This document shows, in pieces, positions 21,400 through 34,000 of a DNA stretch of 64,000 nucleotides. How positions within the stretch are numbered: position 1 is the stretch's first letter; the number at the start of each line of letters is the position of its first letter. The DNA is from Holothuria scabra. Lineage: Eukaryota; Echinodermata; Holothuroidea; Aspidochirotida; Holothuriidae. The position numbers and the translations under genes were made by a program. Where the stretch lies: positions 10,992,001-11,056,000 of the forward strand of contig CM074184.1 in the NCBI GenBank assembly GCA_037179385.1, given 5' to 3'. The notes under the pieces were generated by a model, which saw only the letters and a program-made list of their open reading frames with translations, ran no database searches and had not been told where the DNA came from.

Positions 21400-21850
21400 A
21401 TTGTGTTTAAATGCTCCAACAAAAAGTACAAGAAAATGGCTCAGACAATATCCAATAATTCAGTCATAATTATAAACCCCAGCAATAACTTAATCTCTTC
21501 AAAATACTATGTGCAAGAAGAGCCATGAACATTGCATCATTTGAAATGTTGAAAGTTTGGGTGAACAAATTATTCTTGAGCAACAAACAACTGAATGTCT
21601 ATCTGTGGGAAACTTATGAAGTGACTTAGTAAACAATGATTTGGGGTAATCTCTGACACTATCTATCAACAAAAATAGCATTTATTTTAAAAAATCCCAC
21701 CCCACAAAAGAGAAATGCTCAAGTGAAATGGTATCCCTTCCAGCACAACAGCTGAAAAATGTAAAAGTGCATTGAACCAAGAATGACATCATCACAGGAA
21801 CCCATCTCCACAGTGTGTGTACTATAGTGCACTTGCAGTATACCCTGCTC
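21400..21850 (-). repeat. dispersed repeat, copy A
   Basis: Bases 21400-21612 match 60148-60362 in inverted orientation (ATACTATGTGCAAGAAGAGCC versus GGCTCTTCTTGTGCATAGTAT), and 21615-21850 match 22868-23100 inverted (ATGACATCATCACAGGAACC versus GGTTCCTGTGATGATGTCAT). Together they define an interspersed element of at least 450 bp. Confidence 0.75.
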
Positions 21851-22867
21851 TGTTGATGTTACACAATCTTGCATGTATAGATGGCCTAAAATGATTGATA
21901 TAATCAACAAATTATCATTACAAAACCTAAACCTATGTTTGCTTCTCAAAACCAGTGAAAAAGGGAGTTCTAACACCTAGGAATATCCTGTTCAACAGGT
22001 GGAGTTTTGTGACTTCTCAATATTCCTTGAGCCAACTAGCAGGGAAATTGTTTGCATATAATACATGGTACAAGTGTTTGGAAGTTCTGTGGTAAGAGGT
22101 TATACACACAGAAAAATAACTCAGGCTCCTGGGGGATGTAACTGAATCCATTTGTCTTCCAGTGTTATGTAACTATTATTTTTATTGGGGAGGAAGCAGT
22201 GATTCTCTCATTACACAGGCCCATATGCAATACTGTATACCATTCTGCACAGTGGCTTATATACTACCAACAGGTTCTGTGTTGTTTTGGATGCATGTGC
22301 GAATGCTGCAATTTGACTTGGTTCAAAGAAATGGAACAGTAAATATAGCGGGAAAGGAGACTAGCTGATATTTTGGTTATTTAAGGAAGTATTCCATATT
22401 TTTATCGAAAGTTGGCATGAAGTTACTATTTCAACTTCATGCATTTTAGTCTATGCTAGTACAAGATCCATTGGTTGATTTCGACATTAATGTTTGTGAC
22501 AAATTTTACTTGGAAGGTATGTCTTTCAAAGGAATCCGGGTGAGATATCAGTCTTCTTTTTCAACAATCTGAATGAATGTGAGTTGAAATATTTTCTTTT
22601 TCTGGTTGGAAGAATTGCTGTCTAGTAATAGATCGACTAGCTTGCTGGAACCAAAAATTCAAACTGATAGGCCTAACATAATGAATGGGACAGCTTTAGT
22701 GAATAATGATAAAATTCCTCTTTTGAGGAATTGGGAGTGAAAATTTCAAATTTTGATTAATATATTTTTGGCTTTATACTGGGACATTCTTCAGATATAA
22801 TTCAGAAATTATTTGACCAGTACCGGTCTCATGCTACGCAATCTGTGAGCAAAATGTTACTTAGACA

Positions 22868-23100
22868 TAGCATTATAATACACACACTGTGAAGTTGGGT
22901 TCCTGTGATGATGTCATTTTTGGTTCAATGCACTTTTACATCTTTTACATTTTGCAGCTGTTGTGCTGAAAGGGGTACCATTTCACTTGAGCATTTCTCT
23001 TTTGTGGGGCAGAATTTTTTAAAATAAATGCTTTTTTGGTGATAGATAGTGTCAGAGAATGACTCCAAATCGTTGTCATTGAGTCATTTCATGGGCTCTT
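22868..23100 (+). repeat. dispersed repeat, copy B
   Basis: Inverted partner of 21615-21850, about 1 kb away, so this part of the locus could form a long-armed fold-back. Confidence 0.75.
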
Positions 23101-24390
23101 TAACAAAGTGTTTCTTGATTGGTTTTTGCCATTGTATTGTATCAATTATATTCCTTGCTACAAGTAGGGTTAGGGATTAGGCTACCGTTTGACAGTAAGG
23201 AAATTTCTTGTTAAACAGTGCGCATCACCCCTAAAATTTCAGATCTCAGAAGCTTGGCTTCACAACCATGTTAAATCAAGCATGAAGTAACCGTAAGATA
23301 TCCTTATTGGTCTGACCATAACTGAAGGCTCTGTAGCAGATATTTACCAATTACCCAGTAATAACTACGAGAGGAATAAGCTTATTTACCATTTGAGTTG
23401 ATCCACTACATGTGTCCAAGAAGCAAGCTGAAAATGTCTTTATCTTGTGATGGAAAAAAATCTACTCCTCAGAGTAATTTGAAGTGTATTTGAGGATCTG
23501 AAACTTTAATTGTCTTCATAACATTCACCAAGTATTGAGGTTCAGCTCAGCATTTCTGCTCTAGTTTCAAAGTAAAAGCAGAAACTTCATTGGGCAGACA
23601 TTTCTGGAAATTGTGATTTAGAATTCTTGAAATATACTTATGGATTTGTATGGAAGAAGACCAGGTGATTGACTGTCGACAAATTTAATTACATTTTGAT
23701 TGCATTTCTCCTACAGTAAGTCAACCCTAGAAAAGCACATACAAAAAGGAAATAGTTGGAAGGTTCACTTGATTGAAGTCCACTACTTCCAAAAATTCAC
23801 TAGTTTGAAGGTGCATTGATTAGATCAAATTGGTTTACTAGATCAAAGGTTTGCTGTATCAAAGGTTCGATTGAAGATCTGCTAATGGAATTTTTGATGG
23901 AATGAAGGTTCACCCCATTTGACCAAAGGTTGGCTGGATCAAAAGTTAAGTAGATGGAACATGAAGTGTAACCCTCAGTGTAACCCTATACCTACTGTAA
24001 ACCTAATGTGATTGGTTAACAACTGGGTCCACTGACCACACACATATGCTTTGGAGTTACCATCCACCTTGATTGATCAGGATTGTCACATTTTTAAAAG
24101 GAAAAATAGTGTCTCTTCTGGTTAGGCACATCTTGATTTTCTCACAAATGAGTGTAGTCATGGCAAGCAGTAGGCCAGAACAGTATTGGCCCTGCTATAC
24201 ATATACTATACTACACCGACTGATGGAACTCCTATAATATACTGATGGAACTCCTATAATTATACACTGTTGTTTGCATACAAACTGTACATTATCAAAC
24301 AGTTAACAAGGCTAACTGCTGGTAGAGAGCACCCTGTTGTGGTAACACTAGTACTATTACCTGCATGAGATAATTCCAGAGAGTGGCTAC
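23101..24390. other. no gene seen
   Basis: AT-rich DNA. A tandem 21-bp duplication (CTGATGGAACTCCTATAAT) sits at about 24220-24260; TTTCTTGTTAAACAGTGCGCA at about 23204 recalls 127-146. Confidence 0.5.
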
Positions 24391-25920
24391 CATGGCTGGA
24401 AAAAACCGGCAATACGGGAAGCTCATTGCCGGGAAATCCAACCCACTCGCGGGAAATTTGTTCAAAGGACTTTTAAAATGGGTGTCGGGCTTATCATCGT
24501 ATTGTCAGAATAAGTCAATAAAAGCTCCTTGTTAGCTTTCATTCTAAAAATTTCAACACATTCTGCACTCCCCAACTTGAACTACCAGAGAATATTTAAA
24601 AGTTTTTCGTTCATTTATACAAGCAAATTCAATTGGGATATCCCGGGGATAAACTACAACTTCCAAACACTACGAAGAGAAACAGCGTGATGCTGCCATG
24701 AGTGGGTCAATTAGTACTGTACACTGTGTATATTCTGCATGTTTTGTACACAGTCTGTGCTGATAAAACAACCAATCAGAATGCACGACATTTTCTTCGG
24801 CCGAACTGGCTGACGAATCTACACTGAGTTATAACAGGTGAATGAATGCACGTGGTTGAACGTTCGCTGTGTGTAGTACATCTGAAGTGATAATGCATGT
24901 AGCCACAGTATGAAGGAATCTCCCTGTTCTTAAAAATAAGAGGCGTGTTATTCTCCTTTGTTTCAACAAATCGGTGCTCAAAAATCAGTAGTCGGGCCAC
25001 ATGTGTAATTGTTTTTTGATGGTGCGGGTGAAAATCGTGAGCGTTTAATAGAGCGGGTAGTCATTAGCGGGAATAGCGGAGAAGTTTGGTTCAAGAATAT
25101 GCCAAGTATATAGACCTAGCCTTTATGCGTATCGTAGGCCTAAATGATTTCTTGAATGATCGATTGTGTTTTGCCCCTTGTGAAGCCTGAGTAACGGACA
25201 CATTTTACACAACACAGTAACGAAGTTCTTCCCATCCTCATTGCATAGCTGTATTAAACAAACATATTGCCATTCTGTCAGGCTATTCGGGGCGACCAAT
25301 GAGAGAGCTACATTTGGGCTATTTGCTTTCATTTGTGCAGCACAGTAAAGAACGTGATAGCGACGTAGTACTGTAGTAGCAGCGGTGACTTGCTGCTGTT
25401 TGTGAAGGAGTGTTTTATGTATGCACACAACAGTAGTAGTTGCTGAGCTGAACGCGACGGCGCTCAATGGACAAGTTGCTTGGCTAGAAAGTTAATTAGT
25501 TTGTTTGACAGAAGAGAAGAGTAGGACAAACTTTGAAGGAAGGAGAGATTCGGTAGTGGAATTCAACTTTATTTCGTTCGAAATCTACATAATTTGAAAG
25601 CTTAGTTAGCAGTTAATGCACAAATAATTTTCATTCCCAGTGCTTTAATTCATGATTAGGTCGGACTCAACAAAATCGTGTCCAAAGCTATCAAAAAACC
25701 CGATGGGCTACATAATTTTCCCGCCACGATGTTCATTCATCAGGGGCTTTCAGGGCCAGGAAGGGCCGTTTCCTGCAATCTGAGAGGCTTCATTTTTCAA
25801 AATTTTTTCTGTACGCTTCGCGCGAACCCATGGTCGCGCTCCGCTTAGATAGTAAATAATTACAATCACACGAGAAATAATTCTTTCATTGCCGGGAAAT
25901 TTCGGTTTTTTCCAGCCGTG
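24391..25920. mobile_element. hAT-type transposon (1530 bp), probably non-autonomous
   Basis: TIRs CATGGCTGGAAAAAACCGG (left) and the complement of CACGGCTGGAAAAAACCG (right) flanked by a perfect 8-bp duplication GTGGCTAC (24383-24390, 25921-25928). GCCGGGAAAT repeats lie just inside both ends. Frames inside (75 and 114 residues, minus strand) show no transposase motif. It includes a minus-strand monomer of the GGAGCGC satellite-like family at about 25745-25860. Confidence 0.88.
25745..25860 (-). repeat. single monomer of the GGAGCGC family inside the hAT element
   Basis: Minus strand: TTACTATCTAAGCGGAGCGC, GGTTCGCGCGAAGCGTACAG, AAAATTTTGAAAAATGAAGC, CTCTCAGATTGCAGGAAACG. Text identical in order to the units at 5240-6290. 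Confidence 0.7.
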
Positions 25921-25928
25921 GTGGCTAC

Positions 25929-27713
25929 ATCATATGGGTTGTTGCCTTAAACTTTCAGCGTTGATTCAAATGTCACTATTGTTTCTGATTTAATGTTTTC
26001 CTATCACTTCGGAAGCCCCCATCAGATGTATTGTGCATAGCTTACAGGCCCAATGCTGAGTAAACATGTCTGAGTAATGTCTTAGTAAACATCTAATTCT
26101 GCTGAACTGAATGTGGCAGTTGTGAGCCAATGTGTGTATTGTTCCTTTTACAAGTGAGTAGTGCTATGCAGCAAATTTGATGCAAGGGAATTCTTCTGTA
26201 GAAGTGTACAGTACCTAACACCCGATAATTCCTGAAAAAAAAGGATTAATTTTAATTTATCATCATGGAAATGATTCATGAAATTGTGCACTGACCTTGT
26301 CTGTTTTCTTTGTTTTTGTTTCTTGTGCAGGTAATGACTGTGGAGGTGTGACATAACTAAATTGACAAGCTGAAAAAGTGTAACACTATACATACAACAA
26401 TGCATCAGAAGTGCTGTTCAAAGAACGGTGAACTCAGAAATATACGACTGGTGGTTACGAAGAAAACAATATTACCAATATCAATTGAGAACTTGCAGAG
26501 GAAAGTGGCAATAAACGAATGAAGGCAATTGACATATAAAGTATGATGTTTCTGTGTGTGCAATGATTGTTAACTTCCAATTTGGTACTGTTTGGAACTG
26601 ATGGTTACTCTGTAGTTTACTGTAAATTTCATGAATCTCAACCTCAAGGCAACTTGTTAAATAACTGTGTTGATTGTTATCTTGTTCTTACCTTTTAATT
26701 TCTGTCTGTAAAAGTCTTATCAATCTCAGTAAATAGGCTTTTCAGTCGTAAAGTGAAGGATTGCAGCAAATAGAGGGTTGAAAGTTCACTGCCATTTGAT
26801 GAAAAGAATCATTTGGTGTAAACAAAACTGTAAACTGTGTTAAGATTTGCTATCAAGTTTTTTTTTTCCTTTTTTTAGTGCTTACTTTGGACATCACACG
26901 AGGGTGGTGAATGATGATATTATCAGCCATATGCATGATTATTTAAGATTTCATTTTGAGCAATTACATCATATCCTCATTGGTGGAAGCATAGTGACAA
27001 CTGTTGACATATCTGCATTGTAAACTACCATACAAAGGTACTAACAAACTCATGCTGCAGTTGTTTGCCTACAGTGGGCAATAGTCTACAGGACTCTATA
27101 AAAACCACTGAACCATGCTGACTGTGTGCTTGTGCAATAATCCAATATATTAACAAGTTGATAATTTGATATGAAGGTGCAAGTCAGGATGTCTTGCTAC
27201 TGTAACTCACCTTGGAACAATTGACCCATTTAAGGAAACAATTTACTATGGCATGTGAGAAAATTTATTTGTCAAGCTATGGACATTGCTGCTAAATTGA
27301 ATCTACTAGATTATGGTGTGTTTAGAAGGATTCATAAAAGAGTCATTATTCAAACATTGGAATACAGGCTCACTATTTGAATTGGAATTTGTTCTAGGTG
27401 AAGTCTTTATTGAGAGTGACTATTGAGTGTACCATGGACTATACTCTTTGTAGTGAAACTGTGATATCTTGGAAATAAAGCCTTTTCACTGTATCTATAA
27501 TATGATGTGTAGCAACTGAGCAATCAGTCCCACTTTTGTGCAATCTCTTTTCAAAAGTCATCAGTAAATCTTTTTGCAAGGACCAGGACCAGAGCAATTC
27601 AATTCAACATTTGAAGCACTTTCTCTTTTTTTTTTTAAAAAAGTTAAGAAATAATTGGACAAACATCCCAAGGTGACTTTTTTCATCAAAATATTCTCAG
27701 CTCTGTCATCATC
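25929..27713 (+). other. 5' flank of the ABCA gene; possible untranslated exon(s)
   Basis: No coding sequence. In the reading frame of the start codon a stop (TAA) occurs at 27645-27647, and a pyrimidine-rich run (about 27617-27636) followed by AG, as well as CTCAG at 27696-27700, could be 3' splice sites for a leading untranslated exon upstream. I could not place a promoter or the first exon from sequence alone. Confidence 0.4.
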
Positions 27714-28065
27714 ATGGGTCGACCAGGATCACAACTTCTCCTCCTTTTGTGGAAGAACTTCATTTTACAGAAGCGTAAAGTTCTTGTTACATGCTTCGAG
27801 CTTGGTCTGCCGGTTTTGTTTGCAGGGCTCTTGATGATTATTCGGGCAAAGGCAGGTTTTACGAAGTTTCCAAACCCAACTATCTATGATAGCTATTCTA
27901 TTGAACATTTGCCTTTCAATTTAACCTATCAGCATAGTGGATTCCTCACAATATGGCAAATGGCATATGCTCCTAATAACTCTGAAGTCAGGGATATAAT
28001 TGGATATATGGAGAAAAACTTACAGACTCATGATGGGATATGGAACTGGGTCAGTATCAGCCAAT
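27714..28065 (+). CDS. abca3: ABCA3-like exon 1: N-terminus and TM1
   Basis: Residues 1-117. Starts [16 protein letters not shown], has the first membrane helix and the start of extracellular loop 1 ([13 protein letters not shown]). Donor AAT|GTGAGT; one base carried over. Confidence 0.93.
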
Positions 28066-31000
28066 GTGAGTATATGGAGATAATATTACATTATAAATAG
28101 ATTGTGATGCAAATCAGTGGATATTAGATATTAAGTGGAAATACTATACAGTACTTTAAACTACACATTTCACAGGAAAGTTAAAGACAAATCTAATCAG
28201 TCAAGTGATGGTCTGATGAAGTCAGCCATAACTGGAGTCTGTCAGCTTCATAATCTTTATTCTTAAATATACAGTAATATAGGTGATCACAACGCATTAA
28301 AAGTAAAATAGCTCTTGATAGCCTCATTTTGACCAAATGTGAGGGTTTAGCATTGCATGTAGACAATAAAATTAGGATGATTTAAGGCTGATGAACCCCA
28401 CTAATGCCACCTTCACTAGATGCTCAGATTCATCTATATTTGGACAAAAAGAAAAATAATAATTTGTGTCATATTACTCACGAAAATAGCAGATTGCATT
28501 ATTCAAAGTTCCAGAATACAGGTACATGTGGGCTACATGTGTAGACATCCATGAACCATGGAGTGAACTTATGAGGGTGGTGATAGAAGAGGTGCTGGTA
28601 CTGTAGCTATGGACAGAAATCTCTTTGGAAAATGCTGTGGCCCATATCCATTAGAAATAACGCTGGCATGAAATCTGGACAAATGCCTCAGTTCAGAGAC
28701 CGACATGAAAGCCTGATCTTGGTGAAATCTTGCGGTTTACATAGTCGGAGAGCATGTTACTGCGCTCTATAGAGTTGACCTAAAATTTCTTATTTTTTGC
28801 ATTTTTAGTCATAAAAGTGAAAATCTCGTAACAAATTGACACTAATTTAAACCTTGAAACGGAAAAATTGGTCAACATGTAGTGAAAATAACAATCACAT
28901 TTCAAAGCAAAATCTGTCAGATTTTGCAAGTCAACAGATCTCAATGAGATTTATTCTTTTTATTTTAATTCCTCATTTTGTCGTTTTTGAACATATCAAC
29001 GACAAATTCCAGAGGTTTCATATTTGCATAGTAAATGAATAAAAAGTAATGTTTTCAGACCGAATGTGGTGATTCGGTGGACTTCCGGTCTGCTTCTACT
29101 AGAGTTTACGACTTTACACCAGCCAAGGTCATTTAGTTTCTTGCGGTCAGATGACGTCAAAGAATCGCCCAGTTTGAAGCTCTATCGCCCAGTTTGATTT
29201 TTCATGGTGCAAAATTTCTCATGTCCCATTCCTCATCTCCATCATCATCAGATCATACAAATCCAGCCAATGCACTTACATCATAGAGTAATGTACTGTA
29301 CTCAGTGTGTAATGCTAAGCCAATTTCCAGGGAGATTTCCCATACATTGTGAAGTTTAGCTTCAAAAAGGCTTCATTCATGATTTGTTAGTCAAAATATT
29401 AGATGGGGTTTACAACATGTACCAGCACCAATGTGTTACAGTTACAGTTTTCATACAGTATAGTGTCAGCTGCAATTGCCACCAAAGCAAATGGAACAAA
29501 GCCTCCTCCAAAAAATGAATAAATAAATAAAAAACAGTAAAAGTCAACAACAGATAGAACATTCATTCATCACTCACGGTAGCTGCATGTTCTCACCCTT
29601 TTCCTTAGTTCAGTGTTGGTAGGGGACTGCTGACCAGCCCTGAGTATAACAGTGGTGATATTTGTGGTGGTTTTTGTAGAGGTACAGTAATTGGACATTA
29701 AAGTATCCTCCCAGTTCAAATAGCCTATGTTCCAAGTCCTCCCCTTTAGCTGCCTTTTACTTCAGGCATGAAATACAATGAGCTTGTTCTTGAACTCTAA
29801 GAACATTCGTGGTGAGGGTGGGTTGAAGGCTGAGGGTAATGGGGTAGTAGTTACCCTTAAGAAATCTGTGATAGAATGGTTCTGATGTGAACAGCTGACA
29901 ATTTTTTTATTTGAGTCACTAACAAATCAATTCATGAACTTCTTTTGCTGTGGTTGATACATGTGACATTGTTTTCAATTTAAACATTACATCACTGGGA
30001 CCCGAAATACCTATACAGCGAGAACACATGGCTTGTAAAAGCCTGTGTTGCATGTTTAGGCAATTTTGTAGCAATACTGCAAGACACACACAATATGTAA
30101 TGTGAATTAAATCTTTTTTTTTGCCTTTTTACTTTTATTCTCCTACACAGCGAAGGGTTTTGAAACAGAAGAAGAGATGCTTTATTTCTTAGGCAACCAG
30201 ACAGTAAAAAATACTACATTTCTTGGTGGAATAACATTTGACCTGAACATATCTGATCCTCACAGAGATCCGACAAAGTACAAGTACAGCATACGCTTGA
30301 GCTCAAGTCCAAGGAATGCACCATACACCATCGCTGATTTTAGCCAATCGGAAAGTGAATGGCAGACTGACAAGTTATTTACACCACTTCTCATTAGCAT
30401 TCCACGTTATGTTGATGTTCCTTGGGGAGGAACACCATGTAAGTCCTCTGCGTCTTTTTGTGTTGTTTAATTTTTAGCATAAACTGCAGGTCAAGAGTAG
30501 TCCCCTCTCACTTATTCTGAAGCATCAGGGAAATACCACAATTTTATTCTTAATTCTCTTCAAAGTATTATTCATCATAGTTTAAGATTTAACTGTTGCC
30601 TATTCAAAGTTAACTAAGCAGTAACTTCTAATAAGTTTCACATTTGAGGAGAAAAAATGTCACATGACTCTCCTACACTACTTCACATTGGGAAAACTGC
30701 TCTTGCCCATAAAGTCTACTTTAACAATCTTATCTGATATTGTCTAGTCTGGTTGGATTTGGTCCTTGTATTAAAAATTCAGTAATTTAAGTACTAAAAT
30801 TTGATATTGAATTCATCAAAGGGAAAAAAGGGCTTAATGTTTGCAAACTGATAAGAAGCTACTTTGCTTAATTTGGTGAAACTTAGAAGTAATAATATTG
30901 ATGGTTTGGTCAAAGGCATGTCTGACCATTCTAAGTTTAAGGTCAAAAGTGTTTCTAAATAATTATTTCCTTTCATGTGAATAACCAAATTATTCTCAAG

Positions 31001-34000
31001 GGATAATAATTAGACAAACACAGTCACCTCAAAGTTATTCAAAAGTGGCCCAGTCCCACAATCACCTTCTTATTTTTTTTCCAAGTGTCATTTTCATGGT
31101 GCTTAAGAACTTATTAAAAACATTGCATATTTAAGACAAATCTGTGAGTTTCTCAGGTAAATTAAGTGAGAAAAATATTGTCACATGACTATCAAGATAA
31201 ATCATGAAATATGACAGACCTCATGTTCCTCCTTTAAATATGAAGTTTGCTGTAGATGAAGTTTTTTTAGTTAGATGGAATTCAGCAAGACATGTTATAT
31301 ACTGAAGTGTCATTTAGAAAGGAAAACGGTTCAATGTTAGGGTGGAATTACCTAAAAAGAGTAAAAATGGGGTAATTTTTCACTAAAATGTCTAGATGAG
31401 CATAGGGGCTTTGTCAAAAATTTCTAAAAAGTAGTTTGTTGGGTGTTTCTTTGTGGCTTCTTCCAGTCCAATTCACCAAGGTCATTACTATTAAAAGTGT
31501 GAAAAGTTTAAAATCTGTGTGAAAGTCATTTAAAGGTATTATAATTATTTTGAGATCAATGTCATTGATTTAAGGTTATTACATTGTTAAAATCTGTGTG
31601 CAAGTCATTTAAAGGTATTATAATTATTTTGAGATCAATGTCATTGATTTAAGATTACTACATAGTGGTAGCTTGGATTAGTCCAAGATGTTTTTCCCCA
31701 AATAAATTATATGGTTAAAAGAATAAAAAAGAAATCATCTCAAGGTCATCAGGTCTATTTTAGGTCAAGTCTGCAATTATTATTTGGCATGCATTTAAAT
31801 TGGAAGGAGTCGAAGGTCATTCTAAGGTTAAAAGATCTCATTTAAAACTTGCAAATATTGCACACTATATGAAATAGTTGTTGGATGTAGTCCCTTTTTT
31901 GTGCCAAAGAATTTGAAAAAATTATGGAGGTCACAACAGTCAACAAGTTTCTTAGAGGAAATTGAATTTAGTGCTCTTTCTGATGATTGCATAAGAGTAA
32001 TACTGTATGTAGTTCAATGTGGTATTGTGGCTCAGTTTTTAACCAATTGGTTTAGTTTGGGCCAGCCATGGCTGTTTTTTCCAGTTATGCCCACTGGCTC
32101 AATGTAATTTCCAGTTGAAGACCACAAAATTTGTTATATTTAAGTTTAATAGCAAGAATTGATAGTACAGGACTGGATGTTACCCATATGAAATAATTAA
32201 AGGCATCGTACAGTCAAGTTTTGCCACAAATTTTGGGTGTTCACAGAATCATCGTAGAAATTCTGGACATTGAAAGATATTAAATTGACTTCCTAGAGAA
32301 AATGCAGACTTGAGGAAACCTGGTTTGAAAAGCATGATCTTCTTTACCCTTGATGCTGAAATTGTATCTTAGTATTACTTAGAATGAATTGGAAGTAAGG
32401 ATGAACAGTATGAAGATTTGATCGGCTATAATTTTGCAGTACATAGGAATGTTGCCAGACCATACTGAACACACCAAGATGCAGTTACTTGAAAAGTTTT
32501 GGTTTCTTGCCCATCTCACATTTGAATTGTGAGTACACACCCATAATCATGTTATTGAATGGGAAAGGTGGCTTATCCATACACTTTAATTATGCATATT
32601 GTGTCTATGTCACAGAATATGTTGTACATTTAGATGGAGAAAAGGCTGTGTCCTTGCGACTGTCACTCCAAAAAATGCAGGCAGCTGATAAATGTATAAG
32701 TTGCATTTCACAGCTGGTTGAGTCTACTGTGATTGAGAATTGTCATGCATTACACTTTCTTCATTGTTCAAAGTTGTTAAACCTCACCATACCAACACTG
32801 ATAGCTCCATGGTTACAGTTAAAGCGCGGTCCCCTCAAGCTTATTTTGAAGCAACAGCTAAGTATCACATTTATCTTCTTATTTCAGTTTAAAATATCTT
32901 ACATCATATTTTATCACTTCAGTATTGCATATACAAGGTAAACCAAGCAGTGACTCCTGGTAAATATCACATTTGAGAAGAAAAACTACTGTCACAGCCA
33001 ATCATGAAACATGGAAGTTTATCACACTACTTCAAGTTGGGCTGACTGCTCTTTCCCTCTAAGCTGTCAAATGATGTAAGGTTAATGCATAAGGTATATG
33101 GAATAGAACTCCAGGTGGGGTTCAAAAATTTTAGATTATGAAAATGTTGTCCTAAGTGGAAATAGGGGGGTGGTGGAGGGGGGGGGGGAAAGTGTCAGGA
33201 TATTAATGAAATATAGTTAAATGCTAATGGTCTACAGTAGTGGCCAATTTGAACCGGTTTGTTGGAAACTGGGCTGTAAAACTCCATCTAACTTTCTATG
33301 TACAGCATTCTGTAAATCAGTTAAAGGCGCCAGTTCATGTGAAAGCATGTAACTTGTTACCTTACCTAACCTTTCTTTTTTCTGCTGAGTGACACATAAT
33401 GCCTCCCCTTGTTTTTTGAAACTAGACTTGTTTGTGCCTCTGTTTTATCTCTCCTGGCAAATAGAAACAAAAGCTTAACACTGTGTTTATAGTCAAAAGT
33501 ATCCTCTGCTATGCAAAGTAAATACAGTAGTAGAGCAAATCATCTAGGGCATTTTGGGACTTCCAAGCTCTCCTTTCCAAAGTGTGAGCTGGAGCTAACA
33601 AGTCTCATCTAATTTTCAGGCATTTGAGATGGATGCCTGAGGGGGGTTGGAAGAGAATTAGTGAGACCCTGCTTCCCATTTCGTCAGAGTACATTCTTTC
33701 AGATGTGTGCTTGTTTTAATGACAAGTTGCGACAGTTTTGCATTTAAATTTGAGGCTAAGTGGTCACTCCCACCCCCATTAGAAGCAATCCCATGTATTT
33801 ATTTCCCTCACAAAATATTACTAAAAAAAAAAAAGAAAAAACACAAAGTGCTCCCACCTGTGCCTTGCCTATATTGTGCAGCATATAATCAACTAAATGA
33901 GTCAACATGAACACAAAGATTATTACATGCTAACCCTGTAGTTATCATTTTATCATTTGAAAGGTGTGCATTTTTATTTGCTTCAAGATAACTTGTCGGA

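Noticed and set aside
25123..25467. 114-residue open frame, minus strand
   Set aside because: Lies inside the hAT-type element; no hAT transposase motif or other family text. Could be a decayed remnant but is not supportable.
32489..32941. 150-residue open frame in intron 2
   Set aside because: Overlaps a dispersed repeat and lies within the ABCA transcription unit without splice support.
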